Shown here piece after piece: positions 35,128 to 44,121 of a stretch of DNA of 64,000 nt. Each line of letters starts with the position of its first letter. Position 1 is the first letter of the stretch. Both the position numbers and the translations under genes were made by a program. Under the pieces are notes generated by a model. That model was not told the DNA's origin and did not search any database. It saw nothing but the letters and a program-made list of their open reading frames with translations. Source of the stretch: Bacillota bacterium (GTDB taxonomy: Bacteria > Bacillota > Clostridia > Oscillospirales > Acutalibacteraceae); assembly GCA_023412715.1 (NCBI GenBank), contig JAEZCC010000045.1:62001-126000 (forward strand), written 5' to 3'.

Positions 35128-36830
35128 GCCGATTCCTCCCTGTTCTTTTTCGATTCCGCGCGGTTGATGGCGCAGATAATGCCCTTGACGGAAGCGAGGC
35201 TGATGTTGCTGTCGACGCCGACGCCGAACGCGGGCGTCCCGTCCGGGGCCGTCAGATGGATATAGCACACCGCCTGGGAATCGGCGCCCGACGTGATGGC
35301 GTTCTCGCGGTAGGTGACGAACTGGTAGCGGCTGATGCCCACTTCCCGCAGGGCGTTGAAAAACGCGCTGATCGGCCCGTTGCCGACACCGCGGACAGGT
35401 CGGTCGGCGTCGCCGACCCGGATAACGCCCTCAAAACGCACCTGCGTTCCGTTCTCCGTCTCGCTTTCGTCGAAGAATTTGTATTTTCTGAGGTTGTAGG
35501 GGGATTTGACGCCGATATAATTGTCGCGGAAGACGGCGTACACCTCTTCCGGCTGAAGCTCGCGCCCGGCCTTGTCACAGGCCTTCTTGATCATGGCGCC
35601 GAACTCGGGGTGCATGGCCTTCGGCAGCTCGAAGCCGAAGCCCTGCTGCAGCACGAACGCCGCGCCGCCCTTGCCGGACTGGCTGTTGATGCGGATAATC
35701 GGCTCATACTGGCGGCCGACGTCCGCAGGGTCGATGGGCAGATACGGCACCTCCCAGTGTTGCGTCGCGCCGGATTTGATGTAGGCCTCGCCCTTGCTGA
35801 TGGCGTCCTGGTGCGAGCCGGAAAACGCGGTGAAGACAAGGTCGCCCGCGTAAGGATGGCGCTCGCCCACGCGCATCTTCGTGCACGTTTCGAACATGCG
35901 GCGGATATCGCCGATGTGCGAAAAATCGAGCCCCGGGTCCACGCCCTGCGAATACATGTTCATGGCGACGACCATGACGTCCGCGTTGCCGGTGCGCTCG
36001 CCGTTGCCGAACAGCGTGCCCTCCACGCGCTCCGCCCCAGCCATGATGCCAAGCTCCGTCGCGGCGGTCGCGGTGCCGCGGTCGTTATGCGGGTGGATGC
36101 TCAGGATCACGCTGCCGCGGTCCGGGATACGGCGGCTGAAATACTCGATCTGGTCCGCGTAGCAGTTGGGCGTCGCCATCTCCACCGTATTCGGCAGGTT
36201 CAGAATCAGCCTGCGTTCCGGCGTCGGCTGCAAAACCTCCATGACTTTTTCGCAGATGAGGACGGAGTTGTCGATTTCGGTGCCGGAAAAGCTCTCCGGC
36301 GAATACTCGAAGCGGATATTGGCGCCGCTTTTCGCGGCTTCTTCGTCGGTGAGCTGTTTGATGAGCTTCGCGCCCTCCACGGCGATGCCGATGACGCCCT
36401 GCATATCGGTCTTGAAAACAACCTTGCGCTGAAGCGTCGAGGTGGAATTGTAGAAATGCACGATGACGTTTTTCGCCCCGCGGATGGCATCGAACGTCTT
36501 GCGGATCAGATGCTCCCTTGCCTGCACCAGCACCTGCACGGTCACGTCGTCCGGGATGAAGCGCTTTTCAATCAGCGTGCGGAGGATCTCGTATTCCGTC
36601 TCGGACGCGGAGGGGAAGCCGACCTCGATTTCTTTGAAGCCGATGCCGACAAGCGTCTGAAAATACAGCAGCTTTTCTTCCAGGTTCATCGGGTCCACCA
36701 GGGCCTGGTTGCCGTCACGCAGGTCTACGCTGCACCACACGGGCGGCTTTTCAATCACTTTGTCCGGCCAGGTGCGGTCCGGCAGCGGAACGGACCGGAA
36801 CGGGACATACTTTTTGCAGCCTTGATACAT
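35124..36830 (-). CDS. leuA: 2-isopropylmalate synthase
   Basis: A 568-residue enzyme of the long type (as in actinobacteria and yeast) that condenses acetyl-CoA with 2-ketoisovalerate, the first committed step to leucine. The TIM barrel shows CSVDLRDGNQAL (metal site), GFKEIEVGFPSASETEYE, and the metal-binding HPHNDRG followed by GAERVEGTLFGNGERTGNADV. The C-terminal regulatory LeuA dimer domain runs from ~430 (QVRFEGVIRVGDADRPVRG) and carries leucine feedback control in this family. It is the first gene of leuAB and is read from a T-box leader that senses uncharged tRNA-Leu. Confidence 0.95.
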   Translation of the reverse strand: MYQGCKKYVPFRSVPLPDRTWPDKVIEKPPVWCSVDLRDGNQALVDPMNLEEKLLYFQTLVGIGFKEIEVGFPSASETEYEILRTLIEKRFIPDDVTVQVLVQAREHLIRKTFDAIRGAKNVIVHFYNSTSTLQRKVVFKTDMQGVIGIAVEGAKLIKQLTDEEAAKSGANIRFEYSPESFSGTEIDNSVLICEKVMEVLQPTPERRLILNLPNTVEMATPNCYADQIEYFSRRIPDRGSVILSIHPHNDRGTATAATELGIMAGAERVEGTLFGNGERTGNADVMVVAMNMYSQGVDPGLDFSHIGDIRRMFETCTKMRVGERHPYAGDLVFTAFSGSHQDAISKGEAYIKSGATQHWEVPYLPIDPADVGRQYEPIIRINSQSGKGGAAFVLQQGFGFELPKAMHPEFGAMIKKACDKAGRELQPEEVYAVFRDNYIGVKSPYNLRKYKFFDESETENGTQVRFEGVIRVGDADRPVRGVGNGPISAFFNALREVGISRYQFVTYRENAITSGADSQAVCYIHLTAPDGTPAFGVGVDSNISLASVKGIICAINRAESKKNREESA

Positions 36831-36881
36831 AACGGAACACTCCTTTTTTCAGTGCGCCGGTAAGCGCGGCAATGGTGCGGA

Positions 36882-37170
36882 TAAAAATAAAAAGTCCCGA
36901 ATACAGCTTTCGCTGTATTCGGGACGAAATCGCGTTTCGTGGTACCACCCAAAGTTCGGCTCGACGTTGAGCCCTCGGCAGCCTCTGACAAGGCCCCGGC
37001 CGGTAACGCTGCCGCTGCGGCCGCTTCTAACGCCAATGGCATCGAAGACGGCGGCTCCGGGATGAGCTATGCGCAGTAACGGAAGCGCCGGACTCGCACC
37101 GCCCGCCGGCTCTCTGAACGCATTCCAGTCAATGCCTTATTCCCTTCATTGCCTTTTGCTGTTATGAAAT
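36882..37170 (-). ncRNA. T-box leader (leucine) of leuA
   Basis: The transcript starts near 37170 and ends in the hairpin 36894-36925 plus a U-rich run, so it terminates unless tRNA stabilises the antiterminator. Standard T-box features are visible on the minus strand: the stem I segments AGAGAGCC and GGTGCGAGTCC; the specifier region CATAGCTCATCCCGGAGCC with CTC (37066-37064), a Leu codon, before the usual purine; and the T-box GGGTGGTACCACG (around 36950-36938), whose bulge pairs with the tRNA NCCA end. The terminator is GTCCCGAATACAGC/GCTGTATTCGGGAC. Leucine specificity agrees with the downstream leuA. Confidence 0.93.
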
Positions 37171-37177
37171 TGTTATT

Positions 37178-37206
37178 ATTATAGGCACGGCGAAACCGTT
37201 TGTCAA
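37178..37206 (-). promoter_or_regulatory. Consensus promoter of the leuAB T-box transcript
   Basis: Full-consensus TTGACA (37206-37201), 17-base spacer, TATAAT (37183-37178). The -35 box overlaps the stop codon of the preceding histidine phosphatase gene. Confidence 0.9.
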
Positions 37207-37916
37207 GATTTTTTTTCGCTTCCTCCCTCTTTGCCGTAAGCGCGCTCCGCCGCCTCGCGAGCCAGGTCAATCAGCACGACGCCGTCGCTTTCGGCCGGTT
37301 TGCCCGGAATTTTGGCGTAGACCTCGCCGACCATGGAGCGCATCCAGAGGCCGGGGGTGATTCGCATGGAATAGCCGCGCCCGGACTCGGTCATCCAGTC
37401 GTAAAATTTCGCTTTCGGCAGCCCGTAGGCGGAAAGGATCGTCATGATGGCCCCGCCGTGCGTCACAATCACCGCGGACGTGGTGCCGGAACGCATCAGC
37501 CCCTGCACGACCTTCTCGAACGCGGCGCAAACGCGCTGTGCAAACGCTCCCCCGCTTTCCCCGCCGGGCGGCGTCACGCGCTTTCCGCCGCCGGCGATCC
37601 AACTGGCGAACTTCGGGTCGGCCGCCGCAATCTCTTTCGCGGTCCTGCCCTCCCAGGAGCCGAAATCGCATTCGCGGAAATCGTCAACCGCAATCGGTTT
37701 CACCCCCGGGTACAGGATGTTCAGGGTCTGCGTGCAACGCCTGAGGGGGCTGGTAAAATACGCCTGCGCCTGCGGGTAGGGCTGCTCCGCGCGAAGCGCG
37801 CGCAGGTGTTTTTCTCCTTCCGCGGAAAGCGGCAGATCCGTGCTGCCGATATAGCGCCCTTCTTCGTTTCCCAGCGTCAGGCCGTGGCGAATCAGGTGAA
37901 TGGTGTATGATTTCAT
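37203..37916 (-). CDS. Histidine phosphatase (phosphoglycerate mutase-like)
   Basis: A 237-residue member of the histidine phosphatase superfamily. The catalytic His is in TIHLIRHGLTLGNEEGRY; further motifs are FTSPLRRCTQTL, FRECDFGSWEGRT with the acid residue, and VIVTHGGAIM with the second His. ATG 37916 follows AGGAGG by 8 bases; the earlier in-frame ATG has no site. Such proteins include CobC (alpha-ribazole phosphatase) and broad small-molecule phosphatases; no cobalamin genes are adjacent, so the substrate stays open. Confidence 0.87.
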   Translation of the reverse strand: MKSYTIHLIRHGLTLGNEEGRYIGSTDLPLSAEGEKHLRALRAEQPYPQAQAYFTSPLRRCTQTLNILYPGVKPIAVDDFRECDFGSWEGRTAKEIAAADPKFASWIAGGGKRVTPPGGESGGAFAQRVCAAFEKVVQGLMRSGTTSAVIVTHGGAIMTILSAYGLPKAKFYDWMTESGRGYSMRITPGLWMRSMVGEVYAKIPGKPAESDGVVLIDLAREAAERAYGKEGGSEKKS

Positions 37917-37992
37917 GGAAATCCTCCTAATTTTCATGCAAAGGCTTCAAAATACATAGCAATATGCTTAATCCGGCACAAAATATAGCGTC

Positions 37993-38021
37993 TTTACAAA
38001 AAGTTATAAATGTTATATGAT
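37993..38021 (+). promoter_or_regulatory. Promoter of the Xre regulator
   Basis: TTTACA (37993-37998), 17-base spacer, TATGAT (38016-38021), 44 bases before the ATG. Confidence 0.7.
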
Positions 38022-38064
38022 TTACTGGACGTTTTCAGATCAATTTCGACAGGAGAGTACGCGA

Positions 38065-38769
38065 ATGAACAACAACTTTGCGCGAATCATCACCCTTTTG
38101 CGGAAGGAACGCGGATACAGTCAAAAAAAAGTAGCCGCCGAACTCGATATCTCACAGGCCCTTCTTTCACACTATGAAAAGGGGATACGCGAATGCGGGC
38201 TTGATTTCGTCGTAAAGGTTGCCGACTATTACAACGTCTCCTGCGATTATCTGCTGGGCCGCACGCCCCACCGCAGCGGCGCCACCATCTCGGTCGACGA
38301 CATCCCCGAGCCGGACGCCGCAGGCAAAGAGAACGTGATGCACGGTACGGGGGGAAGCGTCCTCCCTCTGCTGAACAAAAAGCTGATTGCAAACTCCCTG
38401 AATATTATCTTCGGCATGCTGCAGAAATTCAGCAATAAATCTCTGACCGCCGAAATCTCGGCATACCTGAACCTCTGCATCTACAAGGTTTTCAGGGTGC
38501 TTTATTCCGCCAACCTCAAAAACCCGCAGGGGCTTTTCGCCGTCCCGCACAGGCAAAGCCTCGGGCGCTCCAGCGCGGCGCAGGAGATCGCCCTCTCCAA
38601 CGCGTCGTGCCTGCTTTCCGGCGAAAAGGTCGACGAGATGGAACCGGTCGAAAAAGGTTCCGTCCCCCCCTCTTCCCCGGAGAAAATCGCCGAGGAATAC
38701 CCCCTCTTTTCGTCGTCCCTTTTTAACCTGATTCAAAGCTCAGAAAGCAGGATGGGTGCCAAGCGTTAG
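38065..38769 (+). CDS. Xre-family transcriptional regulator with C-terminal extension
   Basis: A 234-residue protein. ATG 38065 follows AGGAGAG by 8 bases. The N-terminal ~70 residues are a helix-turn-helix domain (LLRKERGYSQKKVAAELDIS, then QALLSHYEKGIRECGLDF) ending in SCDYLLGRT, as in SinR-like regulators. The remaining ~160 residues are helical with no effector motif that I know. It stands alone between a clear promoter and terminator. Similar proteins occur in clostridia as general phase or stress regulators, but the target here is unknown. Confidence 0.85.
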   Translation: MNNNFARIITLLRKERGYSQKKVAAELDISQALLSHYEKGIRECGLDFVVKVADYYNVSCDYLLGRTPHRSGATISVDDIPEPDAAGKENVMHGTGGSVLPLLNKKLIANSLNIIFGMLQKFSNKSLTAEISAYLNLCIYKVFRVLYSANLKNPQGLFAVPHRQSLGRSSAAQEIALSNASCLLSGEKVDEMEPVEKGSVPPSSPEKIAEEYPLFSSSLFNLIQSSESRMGAKR

Positions 38770-38853
38770 GCAGCAGGCACGGCCTGTTTCGGCCGGGCGT
38801 AAAGCCGTGCGGAAACCCGAGGGAATTCTCGCGCCCGGACAGTCCGAGGAACT

Positions 38854-38890
38854 GCCCCAGCAGACAAAAAACGTCTTCGGGGGCTTTTTT
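38854..38890 (+). terminator. Terminator of the Xre regulator gene
   Basis: GCCCC...AGAC / GTCT..GGGGC stem with small internal loop (38854-38884), followed by TTTTTT (38885-38890). Confidence 0.7.
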
Positions 38891-38962
38891 CGGCTCCCTC
38901 GCCCCCGCAGCCCGGATTTTTTATCCCCCGCGGGAAACGGGCGCGGATTCGCCGCACGCCGC

Positions 38963-40237
38963 TCAGGTGGCGGGCAGCAGCCCGAGGGACATCTTCCACG
39001 CGAGGACGCGCAGCACGGATTCGTCCAGCCGTTTTTCGGGGACCGTCCCCTTCTGCACGGCCGCCAGAAGCGCCTGGTAGCCGGACGGACCGTCCGACGT
39101 GAGCAGCATGTCGTTCCCCGCAAGGAACGCCTGCACGCAGGGGTCCTTCCCGTTCGTATAAGCCGTAACGCCTTTCATGCTGAGCGAATCCGTGACGATG
39201 ACGCCGGAAAAGCCGAGCTTCGTGCGCAGGATGTCGTGGACCTGCGGCGAAAGCGATGCCGGGTGCTGGGCGTCCATGCTTTCGACAACGTTGTGCGAAA
39301 CCATGACGCACGCCGCGCCCGCCTTGATGCCTGCCTCAAACGGCAGAAAATCGGACTTCTGGAACGCCTGAAAGCTGCGGGTGTCGTGCGACACGCCGGT
39401 GTGCGTGTCGGCGTTTTCCGCATAGCCGGGAAAGTGCTTCAGCACGCTGCCGATTCCGCCTTTCGTGTAGGCCAGGACGGAAGCGGTCACGAACTGCGAC
39501 GTCTGCTGCGCGTCGCGGCCGAACGAGCGCGCATAGATAAAATCCTTCGGGTTTGTGGAAACGTCGCACACGGGCGCCAGGTTGACGTTGACGCCCAGCG
39601 ATTTCAAGAGCTGCGCCTTTTTCAGGGTGTCCGCCGTGACGGCGTCGAGGCCGCCCTTGGCGAAGACCTGCTGCGGCGACTGGAATTTCTGCGGGGAAAG
39701 CGCGGGATTGGAACTGACGCGCACCACGGTGCCGCCCTCTTCGTCGCAGGACAGGATCATCGGGATTTTGCTGGAGCTCTGGTAGGACTGCAGCGTCTTT
39801 TTGACCTGCGCCGCCGTTTTGCCCTTAAAGTCGCGTTCCATCAGGCAGTAGCCGCCGGGCTGAATTTCGTCGATGGTATGCACGGCGCCGGAGGCGGGGC
39901 TTTCCAGCAGAAGGACCTGCCCCACTTTCTGCTGCAGCGTCATGGAGGCGAGCTTCTGCCGGGCGGCGTCCTCATAAACGCCGAAAATTCCGCTCACGGC
40001 CGCACCGGAGCCGCTCGACACGGCGTCCGCCTGCGCCGACCCGGCGGAAAGCAGCGCCTCGGAAGACGCCGCTTCCGAAGAAGGTGCCGCCGCGGAAGCC
40101 GCGCTCTCCGGCGGAAAGACCCGGTCCAGGGCCGTCGAAGCGAATTTGTACATCACGAAGACCGCGGCGCCGACAAATACCGCCGCGGCGAGGATTCCCG
40201 CGGTTTTCCGGAAACCGTTTTTCATTTTTCCGCTCAT
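38963..40237 (-). CDS. Membrane-anchored glycoside hydrolase family 3 (NagZ-like)
   Basis: A ~424-residue protein with one N-terminal helix (TAGILAAAVFVGAAVFVMY), an Ala/Ser-rich linker (to ~80) and a GH3 N-domain. The barrel shows MTLQQKVGQVLLLE, SCDEEGGTVVRV, GSVLKHFPGYAENADTHTG (the flexible loop with the NagZ Asp-His acid/base pattern) and VIVTDSLSMKGV with the nucleophile Asp. The single-domain form and loop agree with beta-N-acetylhexosaminidases that recycle peptidoglycan, here probably outside the membrane. ATG 40237 is preferred to GTG 40243, which is too close to GGGGAG. It starts 34 bp after glgA and may share its transcript. Confidence 0.87.
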   Translation of the reverse strand: MSGKMKNGFRKTAGILAAAVFVGAAVFVMYKFASTALDRVFPPESAASAAAPSSEAASSEALLSAGSAQADAVSSGSGAAVSGIFGVYEDAARQKLASMTLQQKVGQVLLLESPASGAVHTIDEIQPGGYCLMERDFKGKTAAQVKKTLQSYQSSSKIPMILSCDEEGGTVVRVSSNPALSPQKFQSPQQVFAKGGLDAVTADTLKKAQLLKSLGVNVNLAPVCDVSTNPKDFIYARSFGRDAQQTSQFVTASVLAYTKGGIGSVLKHFPGYAENADTHTGVSHDTRSFQAFQKSDFLPFEAGIKAGAACVMVSHNVVESMDAQHPASLSPQVHDILRTKLGFSGVIVTDSLSMKGVTAYTNGKDPCVQAFLAGNDMLLTSDGPSGYQALLAAVQKGTVPEKRLDESVLRVLAWKMSLGLLPAT

Positions 40238-40271
40238 ATCCACCTGCTCCCCGGCCGAATGTCAAAGAAAA

Positions 40272-41702
40272 TCACTGGCCGTTTTTCAAAAGGTCCCGGT
40301 ACAGCCTGATGTACTCGTTCGCGGACCTTCCCCAGCTGAAATCGCATTCCATGGCGCGGCAGACGAGCACGCTCCACCTTTCCGGGTGGGAATAGCCCTC
40401 CAGCGCGCGGGTCACGGCCGAGAGCATGTCGCCGCTGTCGTAGGTCTTGAACGTGAAGCCGTTGCCCTTCCCGTCGCCGCTGTCCTGCACGGAATCGTGC
40501 AGGCCGCCCGTCTCCCTCACGACGGGGACCGCGCCGTACCGAAGCGCAATCATCTGCGCGAGGCCGCACGGCTCCGTTTTTGAGGGCATGAGGAAAATGT
40601 CCGCCGCGGCGTAAATCTTGTGCGAAAGCTCGGGGACAAAGCCGAAGCAGGCGCACAGCCGGCCGGGATACCTGCCCTGCATTTCCTTGAAATAATTTTC
40701 ATATTCCCAGTCGCCCGAGCCGAGAATCACAAACTGGATGTCCGTTTCCTGCATCATGCGATCGAGGGCCTCTTTCACGAGGTCAAGGCCCTTGTGCGGC
40801 ACCATGCGCGTCACCATGCCCACGAGCGGAGCGTCCTCTTTCTGCGCAAGGCCCAGCCTCTCCTGAAGGCTGAGCTTGTTCTGCGCCTTGCCGGCGAGGT
40901 CTTCCGCCGAATACGGGGCGTAGATGTCGGGGTCGGTCTCGGGATTGTAAACGTTGACGTCGATGCCGTTCAGGATGCCGGAGAGCTTCCAACGGCGCTC
41001 CTGCAGGATTTTTTCGAGCCCGTAGGCGTACCATGGGTCCAGAATCTCCTGCGCGTAGGTCGGGCTGACCGTCGTCACGCGGTTGGCGCACTCGACGGCC
41101 CCCTTGAGCAGGTTGACGCACCCGCCGTATTCCAGAAGCGGAGTGGATTCCTTTGGGATGCCTAGCACGTCTTCGATCAGTTCTTTGCCGTATTTGCCCT
41201 GGTACTGGATATTATGGATGGTGAACACGGTTTTAATGCCCTTGTACCGGTCGCTGCCGGCGTAGAAAAGGCTGTAATAAATGGGGACAAGAGCCGTCTG
41301 CCAGTCGTTGCAGTGGATGATGTCCGGCTTGAAATCGATGTACGGCAGCATTTCGATGGCCGCGCGGGAAAAAAACGCGAAGCGCTCCGCGTCGTCGTAA
41401 TGGCCGTACAGGCCGTGGCGCTTGAAATAATATTGGTTGTCGATGAGGTAGAAAATCACCCCGCCGACGTGCGTCTCGAAGATGCCACAGTACTGCCTGC
41501 GCCACGCCACCGGCACGGAGAGGCTGGTGATAAATTTCATATTCTCGCGCATTGCCTGGGGAATATCCTCGTAAAGAGGCATGACGACCCGGCAGCCGAT
41601 CAGCCTGAGCCTGAGCGCCTGCGGCAGGGAACCCGACACCTCCGCAAGCCCGCCTGTCGCGGCGAACGGCGTAGCCTCGCTGGTGCAATACAAAACCTTC
41701 AT
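40272..41702 (-). CDS. glgA: Glycogen synthase (ADP-glucose type)
   Basis: A 476-residue GT5 enzyme that extends alpha-1,4-glucan from ADP-glucose. The N-terminal loop reads FAATGGLAEVSGSLPQAL: the KTGGL lysine known to contact ADP-glucose in E. coli GlgA is Ala here. The rest is typical: VFTIHNIQYQGKYG, NGIDVNVYNPETDPD, GMVTRMVPHKGLDLVKEAL, and the nucleotide-binding end MPSKTEPCGLAQMIALRYGA with the conserved Glu. It is the last gene of glgB-C-D-A, with GGGAGG 7 bases before the ATG. The changed lysine appears to be a lineage variant rather than damage. Confidence 0.95.
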   Translation of the reverse strand: MKVLYCTSEATPFAATGGLAEVSGSLPQALRLRLIGCRVVMPLYEDIPQAMRENMKFITSLSVPVAWRRQYCGIFETHVGGVIFYLIDNQYYFKRHGLYGHYDDAERFAFFSRAAIEMLPYIDFKPDIIHCNDWQTALVPIYYSLFYAGSDRYKGIKTVFTIHNIQYQGKYGKELIEDVLGIPKESTPLLEYGGCVNLLKGAVECANRVTTVSPTYAQEILDPWYAYGLEKILQERRWKLSGILNGIDVNVYNPETDPDIYAPYSAEDLAGKAQNKLSLQERLGLAQKEDAPLVGMVTRMVPHKGLDLVKEALDRMMQETDIQFVILGSGDWEYENYFKEMQGRYPGRLCACFGFVPELSHKIYAAADIFLMPSKTEPCGLAQMIALRYGAVPVVRETGGLHDSVQDSGDGKGNGFTFKTYDSGDMLSAVTRALEGYSHPERWSVLVCRAMECDFSWGRSANEYIRLYRDLLKNGQ

Positions 41703-41768
41703 GTTGATACCTCCCGTTTGTAGTTGTGGTTTGAAAACGGCTCATACTGAACGGATCGAAAAACTTGT

Positions 41769-42884
41769 TCAGACGACGCTGCCCTTCGCGATGAACACGG
41801 GGTAAGATTCGAACCCCAGAAGCGAGCGGTCGTTTTTGATGACGACGTCTTTGTCTGTGATGACGTAGTTCATGCGGCAGTTCGCGCGGACCGCGCTGCC
41901 CTGCATGACGACGCAGTTTTCCACCACGGTCCCCTTGCCGATATGCACGCCGCGGAACAGCACGCTGTTCCTGACCTCGCCCTCAATGACGCACCCGTCG
42001 GCAATCAGCGAATTGGAAACGGACGCCCCCAGGCCGTAGCGCGCGGGCATGTCGTCGCGTACCTTGGTGTAAACGGGGCGGATCGGGTTGAACAGCTGGG
42101 CGCGCACGTTCGGCAGCATCAGCGCCATGTTCGCCTCAAAGTAAGCCACAGCGGAACAGATGGTCTTCACGAACCCCTTGAAGTCGTAGGCGAACACGCG
42201 GTAGCCGGAAAGGTTCCTCTGCAGCAGGTCGCGCTTGAAATTGTAGAGGTTGCGGCTGACGCAGTCCGTCACAAGGCGGATCAGCAGGTCGCGCCGGATC
42301 AGCATCATGCCGATGCCGTAGCAGCACTTGCCCTCCGTGCGGGGGTTGATGAGCATGTCGCGCACGCGGCCGTCCGGGTCGACCGTGTAGACCGCCGGGT
42401 CGCTCATGCGGGCCGGCAGGCTGCCGAAGCGGCATACGAGGGTAATGTCCGCCTGCGTTTTCAGGTGTTGCGCGAGCACTTCGAAATAATCGATATTGCA
42501 GACCGTGTCGCTGTCCGTCAGGAGGACGTATTCCTCGTTGGAGTTTCTCAGAAAGCGGCCGATGGATGCCAGGGACTCGACGCGGCTGCCCCCGAAGTTC
42601 GTCTCCGGCCCAAACGGCGGGAGGATGAACAGCCCCTCGCGCTTGCGCGAGAGGTCCCACGCTTTGCCGGAGCCGAGGTGATCCATCAGGGACTGATAGT
42701 TGCCTTTTGTGATGACGCCGACCTTGTTGATGCCGGAATTGACCATGTTGGAGAGCGGAAAGTCAATCAGGCGGTAGCGGCCGCCGAACGGGACGGAGCC
42801 CATCGTCCTGTTCTCCGTCAGCTCCCGCACCTTCTCTTCGTGGGTGTTGGAGAAAATCAGGCCCAGAACATTATTTCCGCGCAT
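41769..42884 (-). CDS. glgD: GlgD: regulatory paralogue of ADP-glucose pyrophosphorylase
   Basis: A 371-residue GlgC-like protein. It keeps the fold motif SVPFGGRYRLIDFPLSNMVN, but the nucleotide loop GGxGxRL of true GlgC is replaced by LIFSNTHEEKVRELTENR, so it is probably not catalytic alone. In Firmicutes GlgD forms a heterotetramer with GlgC and raises its activity. The C-terminal left-handed beta-helix is visible (SLIADGCVIEGEVRNSVLF and the following repeats). The gene overlaps glgC by 14 bp and precedes glgA. Confidence 0.93.
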   Translation of the reverse strand: MRGNNVLGLIFSNTHEEKVRELTENRTMGSVPFGGRYRLIDFPLSNMVNSGINKVGVITKGNYQSLMDHLGSGKAWDLSRKREGLFILPPFGPETNFGGSRVESLASIGRFLRNSNEEYVLLTDSDTVCNIDYFEVLAQHLKTQADITLVCRFGSLPARMSDPAVYTVDPDGRVRDMLINPRTEGKCCYGIGMMLIRRDLLIRLVTDCVSRNLYNFKRDLLQRNLSGYRVFAYDFKGFVKTICSAVAYFEANMALMLPNVRAQLFNPIRPVYTKVRDDMPARYGLGASVSNSLIADGCVIEGEVRNSVLFRGVHIGKGTVVENCVVMQGSAVRANCRMNYVITDKDVVIKNDRSLLGFESYPVFIAKGSVV

Positions 42885-44106
42885 GTGCGCCGGCCTCCTC
42901 TCTCAGCTGGTCGGAGTCGATCATCGCTTTCGGGGGGATTTCCGCCCCCGGCGGAATCGCGCACCCGTCGCCGACCACGGCCACGCCCCATTCGTCCTTG
43001 TTCACAATATCCTCGGGCCTGGCGCCGACGACGGCGCCCTTGCCGATGACGCAGTTTTCCGCGACGATGGCGTACTGCACGACGGCGTTCTCTTCGATGC
43101 GCGTGTTCGGCATGATGATGGAGTCGCGCACGACCGCGCCCGGCGCGATATAGACCCCCGAAAACAGCACGGCGAAGTCGATCTCGCCGTAGACGTTGCT
43201 GCCTTCGGCGATAAGGGAATTCTGCACCTTGGCGCTTTTCGCGATATAGTGCGGAGGCATGACGGGGTTGCGGCAGTAGATTTTCCAGCTCTCTTCGCTC
43301 AGGTCGAGCGGGATGTTCGGGTTCAGCAGATCCATGTTGGATTCCCACAGGCTGTCTATGGTGCCGACGTCCTTCCAGTAGCCCTCGAACGGGAACGCAT
43401 AGATGCGCTCTCCCTCGCGGAGCATGGCGGGCAGCACGTCCTTGCCGAAATCGTTGGAGGACTTCGGGTTGGCCTCGTCCGCCTCCAGGTATTTGCGCAG
43501 CTTGCTCCACGTAAACACGTAAATGCCCATCGAGGCCTTGTTGCTCTTCGGCACCTTCGGCTTCTCGTCGAACTCGTAGACCGAGTCGTCTTCCCTCGTG
43601 TTCATGATGCCGAACCGCGAGGCCTCCTCCAGCGGGACCTCGATGACCGCGATGGTGCAGTCGGCCTCTTTTTCTTTATGGTAGGCGATCATCCTGGAAT
43701 AATCCATTTTATAGATATGGTCGCCGGAAAGCACAATCACATATTCGGGGCTGTACCGTTCAATATAAGGGATGTTCTGGTAGATGGCGTTCGCGGTGCC
43801 CTTGTACCAGTCGGACTTGCGGCTGCGCTGGTACGGCGGCAGGACCCGGACGCCGGCGTTGATGCTGTCGAGGTCCCAGGGCTGGCCGTTGCCGATGTAC
43901 TCGTTGAGCACGAGCGGCTGGTACTGGGTCAGCACGCCCACGCACTCGATGCCGGAATTGACGCAGTTGGAAAGAGGAAAATCAATGATGCGGTATTTGC
44001 CGCCGTAAGGGACGGCGGGCTTGGCCAGATTTTTGGTCAGGACGCCGAGACGGCTTCCCTGCCCCCCGGCGAGCAGCATGGCCACAACTTCCTGTTTGGG
44101 CAACAT
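42871..44106 (-). CDS. glgC: Glucose-1-phosphate adenylyltransferase
   Basis: A 411-residue ADP-glucose pyrophosphorylase that makes ADP-glucose and PPi from ATP and glucose-1-phosphate. The catalytic domain has AMLLAGGQGSRLGVLTKNLA, KPAVPYGGKYRIIDFPLSN, the GTANAIYQN loop and VLSGDHIYKMDY with the metal Asp. The beta-helix domain follows (SLIAEGSNVYGEIDFAVLF). AAAGGAGG precedes the ATG. It is the second gene of the glycogen operon, and the PPi released could be used by the HppA pump encoded in this window. Confidence 0.96.
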   Translation of the reverse strand: MLPKQEVVAMLLAGGQGSRLGVLTKNLAKPAVPYGGKYRIIDFPLSNCVNSGIECVGVLTQYQPLVLNEYIGNGQPWDLDSINAGVRVLPPYQRSRKSDWYKGTANAIYQNIPYIERYSPEYVIVLSGDHIYKMDYSRMIAYHKEKEADCTIAVIEVPLEEASRFGIMNTREDDSVYEFDEKPKVPKSNKASMGIYVFTWSKLRKYLEADEANPKSSNDFGKDVLPAMLREGERIYAFPFEGYWKDVGTIDSLWESNMDLLNPNIPLDLSEESWKIYCRNPVMPPHYIAKSAKVQNSLIAEGSNVYGEIDFAVLFSGVYIAPGAVVRDSIIMPNTRIEENAVVQYAIVAENCVIGKGAVVGARPEDIVNKDEWGVAVVGDGCAIPPGAEIPPKAMIDSDQLREEAGAHARK

Positions 44107-44121
44107 GACGGGTTTCCTCCT

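Noticed and set aside
35128..35268. Longer N-terminus for LeuB
   Set aside because: The added 47 residues are leuA read in another frame; GGGAGG and the family start support ATG 35127.
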